Positions 15,872-23,990 of a DNA stretch of 64,000 bases are shown one piece after another. Source of the stretch: Lachnospira sp. UBA3790 (GTDB lineage Bacteria > Bacillota > Clostridia > Lachnospirales > Lachnospiraceae); the NCBI GenBank assembly GCA_002369135.1, contig DFEY01000003.1, forward strand, positions 273,268 through 337,267, given 5' to 3'. The notes beneath the pieces were generated by a model. It was not told the DNA's origin. It saw only the letters and a list, made by a program, of their open reading frames with translations, and made no database searches. How positions within the stretch are numbered: the first letter of the stretch is position 1; every line of letters begins with the position of its first letter. The position numbers were made by a program, and so were the translations under genes.

Positions 15872-16267
15872 ATGAAAAAAGGTAGTATTAAAAACAACCG
15901 AATAAATATGGAAGTCCAAAGAGAACTTGGTGTTATCATTCGTGAACTTAAAGACCCAAGAATTGCTATGATGACTACTGTTGTGGCAGTGGAAGTAGCT
16001 ACTGATTTAAAGACTGCAAAAGTTTTTATCAGTGTGCTTGGTGATGACAAAGCGAAAGAAGACACTATGGAAGGTCTAAAGAGTGCTAAGGGATTTATTA
16101 GGAAAGAACTTGCGCACACAATCAACCTTCGCAATACTCCAGAGTTAGAATTTGTGTACGACGAATCAATCGAGTATGGAATGAAACTTTCAAAGATGAT
16201 TGATGACTTGCACGTAGATTCAGATGATGAGTCTGACACAGAGGAGGCTCAAAATGATGAAGATTAA
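15872..16267 (+). CDS. rbfA: Ribosome-binding factor A
   Basis: RbfA is a KH-fold 30S maturation and cold-adaptation factor. 131 residues; the N-terminus NRINMEVQRELGVIIRELKDPRI, the central VVAVEVATDLKTAKVFISV and the RNTPELEFVYDESIEYG motif are typical. The acidic C-terminus (DDESDTEEAQ) is slightly extended. ATG 15872 has the ribosome binding site GAGG. It overlaps the nrnA start by 14 bp. Confidence 0.95.
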   Translation: MKKGSIKNNRINMEVQRELGVIIRELKDPRIAMMTTVVAVEVATDLKTAKVFISVLGDDKAKEDTMEGLKSAKGFIRKELAHTINLRNTPELEFVYDESIEYGMKLSKMIDDLHVDSDDESDTEEAQNDED

Positions 16268-17201
16268 TGACATTATTGGGGATGCTACAAAGATTGGTAT
16301 AGCAGGACACATCAGACCAGATGGAGATGCTATTGGTTCTTGCATGTCTCTTTATAATTATCTAAAGAAGAATAGACCAGACTTAGATGTCAGAGTTCAC
16401 TTGGAATATGTCGATCCAAAGTATGGAATCATTGAAAACATAAATGAAGTGGACACTGGTGATTTTGACGGTACAGAGTATGATTTATTTATCGCGCTCG
16501 ATACTGCATCAGTCGATAGACTTGGCAAGAACGTCGAATACTTTGAAAAGGCAAAGAGAACTTTTTGTCTAGATCATCACAAGTCAAATGATGGTTATGC
16601 TGATGAAAACATAGTGGAAGCAGATGCTAGCTCAGCCTGCGAAGTTTTGTTTGATACTTTAGATGTCGAATTGTTTGATGCGAGCATCGCTAAACCTATG
16701 TATATGGGTATAGCTTCTGATTCAGGTGTGTTTAGATTCCAAAACACAAAACCTAGAACTCTTCGCATTGCTGCAAAGATGATGGAGTTTGGAATTGACC
16801 ATAACAAAATTTTGGAAGAGACATTCTATAAGAAGTCTTACAACCAGATGATGATTACAGCCAAGATTCAGACTAACACGGTTGTAACGATGGATGGACA
16901 GGTAATCTACGGCTATTGCACAAGCGAGTTGATGGAAAAATATGGTCTTACTACAAATGACCTAGATGCGGTTATTGCATCTATTAGAAATGTGTCAGGC
17001 GTGGAAGTAGCTATGTTTGCATATCAGTTAGACGAAAATAAATACAAGGTAAGTCTTCGTTCAAAAGATAGAGTAGACGTAAGTAAAATTGCAGTTACCT
17101 TTGGCGGTGGCGGACACAAAAGAGCTGCCGGCTTTGATATCGAGGGCGACAAAGACTCTGTCATCGAAAAAGTTTTGGCAGAAATAGAAAAAGAGTTTTA
17201 A
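16254..17201 (+). CDS. nrnA: DHH-family phosphoesterase, NrnA-type oligoribonuclease/pAp phosphatase
   Basis: NrnA degrades short RNA oligomers and dephosphorylates pAp. The DHH domain shows GHIRPDGDAIGS and LDHHKSND (the DHH motif), and the C-terminal DHHA1 domain shows FGGGGHKRAAGF. I choose ATG 16254 (315 residues), preceded by GAGGAGG at 16241-16247; the frame is open back to 16224, which would only lengthen the overlap with rbfA. rbfA-nrnA-truB-ribF is the standard Firmicute order. Confidence 0.92.
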   Translation: MMKINDIIGDATKIGIAGHIRPDGDAIGSCMSLYNYLKKNRPDLDVRVHLEYVDPKYGIIENINEVDTGDFDGTEYDLFIALDTASVDRLGKNVEYFEKAKRTFCLDHHKSNDGYADENIVEADASSACEVLFDTLDVELFDASIAKPMYMGIASDSGVFRFQNTKPRTLRIAAKMMEFGIDHNKILEETFYKKSYNQMMITAKIQTNTVVTMDGQVIYGYCTSELMEKYGLTTNDLDAVIASIRNVSGVEVAMFAYQLDENKYKVSLRSKDRVDVSKIAVTFGGGGHKRAAGFDIEGDKDSVIEKVLAEIEKEF

Positions 17202-18110
17202 ATGTTAAATGGAGTTATTAACGTATACAAAGAGCCAGGTTTCACATCGCACGATGTGGTGGCGAAGTTGCGTGGAATATTAAAACAAAAGAAAATTGGA
17301 CATATGGGTACGCTCGATCCAAACGCAGTGGGAGTACTTCCTGTCTGTGTTGGAAAAGCAACAAAGCTGTGTGATGTTTTGTCTGAGAAGGATAAGACTT
17401 ACAGCACAACACTTCTTCTTGGGACCGAGACAAAGACTCAGGATATCTTTGGCAAGGTTGTTAAAAAAGCAACAGAAGAAGAGATTGATGCTTTAGACGA
17501 AGAGAAGGTCATCAAAACTATCAAAGGTTATATTGGTGACTACGAGCAGATTCCACCTATGTTTAGTGCAATCAAAATCAAAGGCCAAAAGCTTTACGAT
17601 TTAGCTAGACGAGGAGAGGAAGTTGAACGTCCAGCTAGACACTGTAAGATTATTGATATCAAATTAAAGGGTATCGAGCTACCAAGAGTGTTTATGGACG
17701 TCACTTGTTCGAAGGGCACATACATTAGAACACTATGTCACGATATAGGAAAAGATTTGGGCGTAGGTGGATGTATGGAAAAACTCACTCGTACCCAAGT
17801 CGACAGATTCAAAGTAGAAGAGTCAGTAAAACTAGAAGACATTGAAAAGGCAAGAGATGAGGGAAGACTAGATGATTTGATTTTGCCGATTGATGAAGTG
17901 CTAGATGGCTATTCTAAATGTGTGGTTTCAGACGATGCAGAAAAACTCGTTATGAATGGAAATATTTTCACATCGGGTGATACTAAGTTCAAGATGAACC
18001 ACGAAGATGGACAGATAGTTAGAGTTTACAAAGAAGATGAGACATTCATCGGCCTATATAAATATTACGCAGGCAAGAGAATTTACAAACCAGAAAAAAT
18101 GTTTATTTAA
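17202..18110 (+). CDS. truB: tRNA pseudouridine(55) synthase TruB
   Basis: TruB makes pseudouridine 55 in the T-loop of tRNAs. The catalytic motif GHMGTLDPNAVGVLPV contains Asp39. Other family motifs are QIPPMFSAIKIKGQKLYDLARRGEEVER and the SKGTYIRTLCHDIG segment. 302 residues is the normal length, including the C-terminal PUA-like extension. It begins directly at the nrnA stop, so the genes are coupled. Confidence 0.96.
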   Translation: MLNGVINVYKEPGFTSHDVVAKLRGILKQKKIGHMGTLDPNAVGVLPVCVGKATKLCDVLSEKDKTYSTTLLLGTETKTQDIFGKVVKKATEEEIDALDEEKVIKTIKGYIGDYEQIPPMFSAIKIKGQKLYDLARRGEEVERPARHCKIIDIKLKGIELPRVFMDVTCSKGTYIRTLCHDIGKDLGVGGCMEKLTRTQVDRFKVEESVKLEDIEKARDEGRLDDLILPIDEVLDGYSKCVVSDDAEKLVMNGNIFTSGDTKFKMNHEDGQIVRVYKEDETFIGLYKYYAGKRIYKPEKMFI

Positions 18111-18112
18111 TT

Positions 18113-19018
18113 ATGAGAGTTATTGAATTTAGTGATGGAATAAAACTAAATAATACAATAGTTACAGTCGGAAAGTTTGACGGCATCCACAAAGGCCACG
18201 AAAAACTTTTAGATACAATGGCAGAGAATGCAAATGGTAGAAAGAAAGTAGTTCTTACATTTGCTGATTCGCCGGACGCTTTTCTAAACGACGAGAGCAA
18301 AAACACTATTTTTACCGAGACAGAAAAAAGACTTATTTGCGACTCGCTAGGAGTAGATGTCTACATGAGCATGCCTTTGACGAAGGAGTTTTTATCACTC
18401 ACTCCTGAAGAGTTCGTGCAAAAAGTTTTAAAAGAAAAGATTGGTGCCACAGAGATTGTCTGCGGACCTGACTTTAGATTTGGCGCGGGCGCCAAAGGAG
18501 ACATTTGGTTCCTAAAAGAAAACCAGGTGAAAAACAATTTGGCTGTCACAGTGATTGATAAAGAGCAGTACCACGACACAGACATCAGCAGTACTGAGAT
18601 TAGAGAAAAGATAGTCGAGGGAAAAATAGAAGAAGTAAATGAGATGCTAGATCATCCATATACAATCACTGGAAAAGTGGAGAAGGGCAAGAGCCTAGGT
18701 AGAACAATTGAACTGCCTACGGCCAATGTCATTCCAGACTCAAACAAGCTACTTCCACCAAACGGCGTTTACAGAACGGTAGTAGTTTCAAAACATATGA
18801 GTTATCCAGCCATTACAAACATTGGTGTTAATCCAACTGTGGAGGATACAGAAGAGATTAGAGTAGAATCTCACATCCTAAATTTCAAAGATGATTTGTA
18901 TGGCGAGATTATAGAAGTTAGATTTTATGAGTTTATTAGACCGGAGAAAAAGTTCCAGTCTGTGGACGAATTAAAGGAACAAATTATGAAAGATATGTCC
19001 CAGTTATTAAAGCAATAA
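18113..19018 (+). CDS. ribF: Bifunctional riboflavin kinase/FAD synthetase
   Basis: RibF converts riboflavin to FMN and FAD. The N-terminal nucleotidyltransferase part has VGKFDGIHKGHEKLL, DFRFGAGAKGD and the ISSTEIREKI motif. The C-terminal kinase part has GKSLGRTIELPTANV, NGVYRT and the PAITNIGVNPTV motif. 301 residues, normal. It starts 2 bp after truB and closes the operon; a new promoter follows at 19024. Confidence 0.95.
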   Translation: MRVIEFSDGIKLNNTIVTVGKFDGIHKGHEKLLDTMAENANGRKKVVLTFADSPDAFLNDESKNTIFTETEKRLICDSLGVDVYMSMPLTKEFLSLTPEEFVQKVLKEKIGATEIVCGPDFRFGAGAKGDIWFLKENQVKNNLAVTVIDKEQYHDTDISSTEIREKIVEGKIEEVNEMLDHPYTITGKVEKGKSLGRTIELPTANVIPDSNKLLPPNGVYRTVVVSKHMSYPAITNIGVNPTVEDTEEIRVESHILNFKDDLYGEIIEVRFYEFIRPEKKFQSVDELKEQIMKDMSQLLKQ

Positions 19019-19023
19019 AGTCC

Positions 19024-19052
19024 TTTACATTATTTGGGGCGTATGCTAATAT
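19024..19052 (+). promoter_or_regulatory. Promoter of rpsO
   Basis: TTTACA (19024-19029) and TAATAT (19047-19052) with a 17-bp spacer. The predicted start near 19059 leaves a leader of about 85 nt. Confidence 0.65.
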
Positions 19053-19058
19053 ATCTAG

Positions 19059-19139
19059 GCATGTTTAAAACCTACACGAAGTGCTTGGACACTCCGACCG
19101 GTGCTTTAGTGTAAGGGGATAATAAAAATAGGAGGTAAA
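19059..19139 (+). promoter_or_regulatory. Structured rpsO leader, candidate S15 autoregulatory site
   Basis: The leader has a small CAC-GAA-GTG hairpin near 19075-19083 and a stem ACACT (19089-19093) with AGTGT (19108-19112), followed by AAGGGGATAA and then the ribosome binding site AGGAGG. Leaders of rpsO in Firmicutes are known targets of S15 feedback; whether this one matches a known S15-binding class was not tested. Confidence 0.45.
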
Positions 19140-19143
19140 TACT

Positions 19144-19410
19144 ATGATTTCAAAAGAAGTTAAGGCTAAGTTAACTGCTGAGTATGGTAAGACACCTACA
19201 GATACTGGTTCACCAGCTGTACAGGTTGCTATTCTTACTTACAGAATCCAGGAACTTACAGAGCATTTAAAAGTAAATGCTAAAGATCACCACTCAAGAA
19301 GAGGACTTCTAAAGATGGTTGGTAAGAGACGTGGACTACTTGACTATATCAAAGCTAATGATATTGAAGAGTACAGAGAGTTAATTGAGAAATTAGACAT
19401 TCGTAAATAA
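19144..19410 (+). CDS. rpsO: 30S ribosomal protein S15
   Basis: S15 is a primary 16S rRNA-binding protein of the 30S platform. 88 residues, the family length. Motifs: GKTPTDTGSPAVQVAILT, EHLKVNAKDHHSRRGLLKMVGKRR and LLDYIK. Ribosome binding site AGGAGG ahead of ATG 19144. It is monocistronic here, with its own promoter and terminator; pnp, often adjacent to rpsO in bacteria, lies about 6.5 kb downstream. Confidence 0.98.
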   Translation: MISKEVKAKLTAEYGKTPTDTGSPAVQVAILTYRIQELTEHLKVNAKDHHSRRGLLKMVGKRRGLLDYIKANDIEEYRELIEKLDIRK

Positions 19411-19413
19411 TAA

Positions 19414-19443
19414 AAAAAGAGCAGAAATATCTGCTCTTTTTTT
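19414..19443 (+). terminator. rpsO terminator
   Basis: AAAAAGAGCAGA pairs with TCTGCTCTTTTT around AATA, with T to 19443. Confidence 0.92.
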
Positions 19444-19513
19444 ATTATTAAAAATCATTTATAATAACATCTAGGTAAATGAAAACCGATTTAATAATAA
19501 GGAGGAAGTTATT

Positions 19514-20056
19514 ATGTCACCAAATGTAGCATCAGCATTATCAATTGTTTTATCAATAATTGTAACTGTTGTAGGTATTGTATTTTTCTTACCACCAAAG
19601 AACAAGGAAAAGTTTGGTAAGGTATTTTCAAAGTTCCATGATTTCTTTAACTTTAAGACATTGATTGTGGACTATGTATTGAAAGGATTGTATATTCTTT
19701 CTACAGCAATGTGTATTATTGGAGGATTTTTCACAATCTTCACAGTGAGAACGTATTACACTACTACAGGTACTATGTTTAACACATCAAGAGAAGCACA
19801 TACTAGTCTAAGTGTGGATAATCTTGGAACAGGAATTTTAATTATGATTCTTGGACCAATTCTTGTAAGAATTATCTACGAACTAATAATGCTAACTATT
19901 GTTGGAGTTAAGAATATTATTGAGATTAACAAGAAGATGGATTGTTGCAAAGGCGAAGAGCCAAAGACTGAAACAGAGGAACCTACTTTTGTAGAGGAAC
20001 CAACAGTAAGCGCTCCAGTAGAGCCTGAAGCACCAAACGATACACCTACAGTTTAA
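19514..20056 (+). CDS. Membrane protein, DUF4282-like
   Basis: 180 residues with three hydrophobic segments (about 6-28, 56-78 and 104-130) and an acidic, Pro-rich cytoplasmic tail from about 145 (EEPKTETEEPTFVEEP). The second and third segments with the motif RIIYELIMLTIVGVKNIIEINKK resemble DUF4282 proteins, whose function is unknown. Strong ribosome binding site AAGGAGGAAG. A TATAAT at 19460-19465 could be its -10 box, but the -35 region is just the preceding T-run. It probably forms a pair with the channel gene 18 bp downstream. Confidence 0.6.
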   Translation: MSPNVASALSIVLSIIVTVVGIVFFLPPKNKEKFGKVFSKFHDFFNFKTLIVDYVLKGLYILSTAMCIIGGFFTIFTVRTYYTTTGTMFNTSREAHTSLSVDNLGTGILIMILGPILVRIIYELIMLTIVGVKNIIEINKKMDCCKGEEPKTETEEPTFVEEPTVSAPVEPEAPNDTPTV

Positions 20057-20074
20057 TAAGAGGATTATAAGATT

Positions 20075-20500
20075 ATGAGATTCAAAAAATGGAAACTTCT
20101 AAGAGGGGTTTTAAGGAAGACACACACTTACAAAATAATAGTTGCGTTTTTTGCAGTGTTCTTTCTTATTGCATTAATCATCTGGTTAAATGATCCAGCT
20201 GTACATACTTACAGACAAAGCATTTATTATTGTTTTATGATTGCATCATCCGTAGGTAATGGAGATGTTATTGTAAGTACTACATTAGCTAGAATTCTAA
20301 CGATGTTTTTATCTGTCTACTCATTATTTGCGATAGCTATCGTAACTGGTGTAGTAGTAAGTTACTACAACGCATATACACAGATGCAGTTTAGGGATTC
20401 TATCGAAAACTTCTCTGAGAAGTTAGAGCAACTTCCAGATTTGAGTGAAGATGAACTAAGAGAAATCTCAGATGCAGTCAAGAAGTTTAGAATGAAATAA
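20075..20500 (+). CDS. Two-TM ion channel protein, K+-channel-like with altered filter
   Basis: 141 residues: a basic N-terminus, TM1 (about 21-38), pore helix YYCFMIASS, filter region VGNGD at residues 60-64, TM2 (about 72-98), and a cytoplasmic helical tail (about 105-141) rich in Glu/Asp. The layout is that of Ion_trans_2 channels, but the consensus TVGYGD reads SVGNGD: Asn62 replaces the filter Tyr. Selectivity may therefore differ from K+. No RCK domain is attached. Preceded by AAGAGGAT; probably co-transcribed with the gene upstream, and followed by the promoter at 20506. Confidence 0.75.
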   Translation: MRFKKWKLLRGVLRKTHTYKIIVAFFAVFFLIALIIWLNDPAVHTYRQSIYYCFMIASSVGNGDVIVSTTLARILTMFLSVYSLFAIAIVTGVVVSYYNAYTQMQFRDSIENFSEKLEQLPDLSEDELREISDAVKKFRMK

Positions 20501-20505
20501 TCTTA

Positions 20506-20534
20506 TTAACAATTATTTAAATATGTATTATACT
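20506..20534 (+). promoter_or_regulatory. Promoter of the permease/kinase-like pair
   Basis: TTAACA (20506-20511) and TATACT (20529-20534) with a 17-bp spacer. The start is expected near 20541. Confidence 0.7.
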
Positions 20535-20535
20535 A

Positions 20536-20566
20536 AATTAGGGGTTGATTTTATCTTCCCCTAATT
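20536..20566 (+). other. Hairpin at the extreme 5' end of the permease mRNA
   Basis: AATTAGGGG (20536-20544) and CCCCTAATT (20558-20566) form a perfect 9-bp inverted repeat around 13 nt. Because the predicted start is near 20541, at least the GGGG/CCCC part would sit at the RNA 5' end, just upstream of the ribosome binding site. It could also end transcripts from the channel gene, though the following bases (ATTTTAA) make a weak T-run. Confidence 0.55.
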
Positions 20567-20587
20567 ATTTTAAAGAAGGTGAAACGG

Positions 20588-22000
20588 ATGAGTCCGGAAC
20601 AAATAGTTGCAATTATAATATTTGTCGCAATGTTCGTATTGATAGTCATCGACAAAATTGAAAGACAATACGTCACATTAGGATGTGGTGTACTTACAAT
20701 AATAATGTTTTTTGTTTTCTCACAGCTCGGATATGGAGCATTCAGCGAAACAATGAACGTAAGGTCGATCATCAAAGATCAGTTTTGGATTGTTACAGGA
20801 CATGCATCAGAGAGCGTGACAGGTATTAACTGGGCCACTATCATATTTATCGCAGGAATGATGATAATGGTAGAGGGAATGGCACACTCTGGTTTCTTTA
20901 GATGGCTTTGTCTGAAGTTAGCAAAGTTAGTGCATTATAAACCTATTCCTTTGTTTGTGGCATTTATGATAATGTCATCTATCCTTGCTATGTTTATTGA
21001 CAGTATCACAGTTATTCTTTTCTTAGCTGCGGTCACAGTAGAACTAGCAAGACTTTTAAAGATAGATCCAGTACCTATGATTCTCTCAGAAATATTCTGT
21101 GCGAACCTAGGTGGTAGTGCGACTATGTGTGGTGATCCACCAAATATTATTATTGGAACATCTATGCATTACTCATTCTTTGACTTTATTACAAACACAG
21201 GACTAATTGCGTTAATTAGTTTAGTATTAATCATTTTCTATTTCTTCTGGATTTTCAGAAAGAAGCTAATAGAAGAAGAACATATGACTATAGATACATC
21301 AACTATTCCTGAGCCAAGTGAGGCGATAGTAAACAAGAGAGATTTTATTTTTAGTTCAATTATTTTTGGCTTGGCAGTAGTTTTACTTATAACACATTCA
21401 ATGACAGGACTTACAGTGGCAACCATCGGTATTGGAATTGCTATACTAACACTTATTGTTGCTGGTAAGAATGCACTTACTATTTTAAAGAAGGTTGATT
21501 ATAAAACATTACTATTCTTCATTGGTTTGTTTATAGTAGTAGGTGGCCTTGAAAAGACAAAAGTACTTGAGGTTATGGCTAATGGTATTGGTCATATTAG
21601 TGGCGGAAATCCATATATTGTAGTAATAATTATTCTTTGGTTATCGGCTGTTGCCAGTGCTTTTGTTGATAACATTCCATTTGCAGCCACCATGGTTCCT
21701 GTAATTATTGGATTGTCTGGTGGACATGCACCTACAGCTATCCAAAAAGACTATCGTCATGTTTTGGCGTGGACGCTTTCAATGGGTACTGATGTAGGTG
21801 GTAGTGCGACACCGATTGGTGCAAGTGCAAACGTAGTAGGTACTTCGGTGGCAGCTAAACATGGTTACATGATAGGCTGGGGCAAATACTGTAAGAGTGC
21901 AGTTCCTGCCACAGTGATTGTAATGTTAGTTTCAATGGGTGTTATTTTTATAAGATACAATAAAGAGATTACAGAGGTTATTAACAGCATAGCTAAGTAG
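20588..22000 (+). CDS. ArsB/NhaD-type (SLC13-like) membrane transporter
   Basis: 470 residues with about 11-12 membrane segments in two repeated halves. The half-motifs are GGSATMCGDPPNIIIGT in the first half and GTDVGGSATPIGASANVVGT in the second, typical of the ArsB/NhaD/P-protein anion and Na+/H+ transporter superfamily. The middle has a cytoplasmic loop around TIPEPSEAIVNKRD. Substrate cannot be set from sequence. ATG 20588 has AGAAGG at an 8-base distance; the upstream in-frame GTG at 20579 is part of that binding site. The cytidylate-kinase-like gene follows after 14 bp. Confidence 0.85.
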   Translation: MSPEQIVAIIIFVAMFVLIVIDKIERQYVTLGCGVLTIIMFFVFSQLGYGAFSETMNVRSIIKDQFWIVTGHASESVTGINWATIIFIAGMMIMVEGMAHSGFFRWLCLKLAKLVHYKPIPLFVAFMIMSSILAMFIDSITVILFLAAVTVELARLLKIDPVPMILSEIFCANLGGSATMCGDPPNIIIGTSMHYSFFDFITNTGLIALISLVLIIFYFFWIFRKKLIEEEHMTIDTSTIPEPSEAIVNKRDFIFSSIIFGLAVVLLITHSMTGLTVATIGIGIAILTLIVAGKNALTILKKVDYKTLLFFIGLFIVVGGLEKTKVLEVMANGIGHISGGNPYIVVIIILWLSAVASAFVDNIPFAATMVPVIIGLSGGHAPTAIQKDYRHVLAWTLSMGTDVGGSATPIGASANVVGTSVAAKHGYMIGWGKYCKSAVPATVIVMLVSMGVIFIRYNKEITEVINSIAK

Positions 22001-22014
22001 ACGGAGGAAGAGAT

Positions 22015-22617
22015 ATGGCAAAACAAGTAATAATAACAATAGGAAGAGAGTTTGGAAGTGGCGGACATGAGATTGCAAGAAAGATTGCAGCCAAACTCGA
22101 TATAAAACTATATGACAAAAACATTTTAGATGAAATTGCAGAGCAGAAGAATATGGAGTCTGGTGAAGTACATAAGTTAGATGAAAAACCAAGAGGATGG
22201 TTTGGATCAAGACGCGTTCGTGGCCATACAAACTCACTCCAAGATCATATTGCCCAGATGCAGTTTGATTATATTAAGGAAAAATCAGAATCAGGTGAGT
22301 CCTTTGTCGTAGTCGGAAGATGCGCAGAGCACGTGCTAAAAGATCATAACAGTGTAATCTCCATCTTTGTCTTGGCTGACGAAGATGTGAAAATAGAAAG
22401 ACTTAAGAGAACAGACGGAATGGATGAAAAAGAAGCTGTTCGTGAGATGCTTAGACGTGATGGCATAAGAAAGGCATACCATAATAGCCATACAGTTTCC
22501 AAGTGGCGTCATCCAGAAACATATGACCTTTGCATAAACAGCAGTAGACTTGGAATTGATGGTACAGTAGATGCACTGATTGATTATATTAACAGAAGAA
22601 TTGAAGAGATGGATTAA
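22015..22617 (+). CDS. Cytidylate kinase-like family protein
   Basis: 200 residues. The P-loop region ITIGREFGSGGHEIARKIA followed by YDKNILDEIAEQ is the signature of the cytidylate-kinase-like family of Firmicutes, distinct from canonical Cmk (which starts with IAIDGPAGAGKST). Later motifs VVVGRCAEHVL, KRTDGMDEKEA and YDLCINSSRLGI fit the same family. Its physiological substrate is not established, and it often sits next to membrane transporters, as here. Ribosome binding site GGAGG. Confidence 0.85.
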   Translation: MAKQVIITIGREFGSGGHEIARKIAAKLDIKLYDKNILDEIAEQKNMESGEVHKLDEKPRGWFGSRRVRGHTNSLQDHIAQMQFDYIKEKSESGESFVVVGRCAEHVLKDHNSVISIFVLADEDVKIERLKRTDGMDEKEAVREMLRRDGIRKAYHNSHTVSKWRHPETYDLCINSSRLGIDGTVDALIDYINRRIEEMD

Positions 22618-22626
22618 TAAATATAG

Positions 22627-22659
22627 GCTCCTAAGTGGTTGTTCACTTGGGAGCTTTTT
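22627..22659 (+). terminator. Terminator after the kinase-like gene
   Basis: GCTCCTAAGTG pairs with CACTTGGGAGC over 11 bp with one G-U, around GTTGTT; T-run 22655-22659. Confidence 0.9.
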
Positions 22660-22660
22660 G

Positions 22661-22689
22661 TTGACAATATAGAAAGATTTGTTTATTAT
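22661..22689 (+). promoter_or_regulatory. Promoter of the GntR-ABC operon
   Basis: TTGACA (22661-22666) and TATTAT (22684-22689) with a 17-bp spacer. It is immediately followed by the operator at 22690. Confidence 0.85.
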
Positions 22690-22720
22690 TAAATTGTACT
22701 AATACAAATAGTACAATTTA
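22690..22720. promoter_or_regulatory. Operator palindrome for the GntR(YtrA)-type regulator
   Basis: TAAATTGTACTA (22690-22701) and TAGTACAATTTA (22709-22720) are perfect 12-bp arms around ATACAAA. It begins one base after the -10 box and covers the transcription start, so binding would block initiation. GTAC-containing palindromes fit YtrA-subfamily repressors; autoregulation by the product at 22737 is inferred. Confidence 0.8.
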
Positions 22721-22736
22721 TTTTTGGAGAGAAAAG

Positions 22737-23105
22737 ATGATTACAATTAATTTTCAATCTAGGACTCCAATATATCAACAAATATATGACGATATTGTTA
22801 GGTTGATAGCACTAGGGGTTTTAAAAGCAGATACTAAATTACCTACAGTCAGGTCTTTGGCGGTGGAAACTGGTATTAATCCGAATACTGTCTCAAAAGC
22901 GTACAAAATGCTTGAGATGGATGGTATTACATATTCTGTAGTAGGAAAAGGGAGCTTTGTATCAGACAAACTCTCTCAATCTGATGCCATAAAGGCCAGA
23001 GAAGAAGAAAAAATCAAAAAGGTAATTAGTGAGGCTTACAAAAATGGATTTAATAAAAATGACATAATTGTTATTGTAAATAAAGTGATGGAGGAGGACG
23101 AATAG
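22737..23105 (+). CDS. GntR-family transcriptional regulator, YtrA subfamily
   Basis: 122 residues, the short YtrA form: an N-terminal winged helix (PIYQQIYDDIVRLIALGVLKADTKLPTVRSLAVETGINPNTVSKAYKMLE) followed by only about 40 residues of helical dimerisation tail, with no large ligand-binding domain. Such proteins repress their own operon of ABC genes. Ribosome binding site GGAGAG before ATG 22737; the stop abuts the ATPase start. The perfect palindrome at 22690-22720 is its probable operator. Confidence 0.93.
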   Translation: MITINFQSRTPIYQQIYDDIVRLIALGVLKADTKLPTVRSLAVETGINPNTVSKAYKMLEMDGITYSVVGKGSFVSDKLSQSDAIKAREEEKIKKVISEAYKNGFNKNDIIVIVNKVMEEDE

Positions 23106-23990
23106 ATGATTAAGTTAATTGGTGTTACCAAAAAATTTGACGATTTAAGAGCATTAGATAATATCACTATAGAAATAAAAGATGGAAGTATTTGTGCATT
23201 AGCGGGAAGCAATGGTAGTGGTAAAAGTACAATGCTTCGTTGTCTGGCAGGCATTTATAAGTGCGATGAAGGTCAAATATTAATAGACAATGAGGATGTT
23301 TACGACAATCCGAAGATAAAAGAAACCTGCTATTTTGTCCCAGACTATCCATTCTATTATTATGACAGCACTCTAGATAATACTGCAAAACTTATGAAGG
23401 GCTTGTATGAAAACTGGAGTGATGAAACTTATGAGCATTTGTTGAAGATAACAGCACTTCCTAGAGATAAAAAGATAATAAATATGAGTAAAGGAATGCA
23501 GAGGCAGGCATCACTTATTATTGCATTTTCTACTAAACCAAAATATTTCTTTATGGATGAAATCTTTGACGGTCTTGATCCAGTTATCAGAGGTACGATA
23601 AAGAAGATAATGGTAGAGTGTGCAACTGAAAACAAGACAACATGTATCGTGGCGAGTCATAATATGAGAGAAGTAGACGATGTGTGTAATGATGTAATTT
23701 TCCTCCATTCAGGAAAACTTGTTGAAAGCGATGACACAGAAATACTAAAAGAGAGTCTTAACAAAATACAGATTGCATTTTCAAATATACCTGAACCAAA
23801 GGTATTTACAGATCTTAATTGTGAAATTGTAAGTCAGACAGGTGGATACTTCGTTTTGATGGCGAAAGGAAATTTACAAGAAATAGAAGATAAATTAAAA
23901 GAGTTAAATCCAGATTATATAGAAACTATTGGTACTTCTCTAGAAGAAGTTTTTATCAACAAAATGGAGGAGGCTGGCTATGGCAAATAA
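23106..23990 (+). CDS. ABC transporter ATP-binding protein
   Basis: 294 residues: Walker A GSNGSGKST, an ABC signature region reading MSKGMQRQASL (the canonical LSGGQ replaced by MSKGM), Walker B KYFFMDEIFDGLDP and switch His in VASHNMRE. The C-terminal 70 residues form the usual extra domain of YtrB-like ATPases. It starts at the GntR stop codon and overlaps the permease gene by 11 bp, so the three are one operon. Transported substrate unknown; systems of this kind often respond to cell-envelope antibiotics. Confidence 0.93.
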   Translation: MIKLIGVTKKFDDLRALDNITIEIKDGSICALAGSNGSGKSTMLRCLAGIYKCDEGQILIDNEDVYDNPKIKETCYFVPDYPFYYYDSTLDNTAKLMKGLYENWSDETYEHLLKITALPRDKKIINMSKGMQRQASLIIAFSTKPKYFFMDEIFDGLDPVIRGTIKKIMVECATENKTTCIVASHNMREVDDVCNDVIFLHSGKLVESDDTEILKESLNKIQIAFSNIPEPKVFTDLNCEIVSQTGGYFVLMAKGNLQEIEDKLKELNPDYIETIGTSLEEVFINKMEEAGYGK

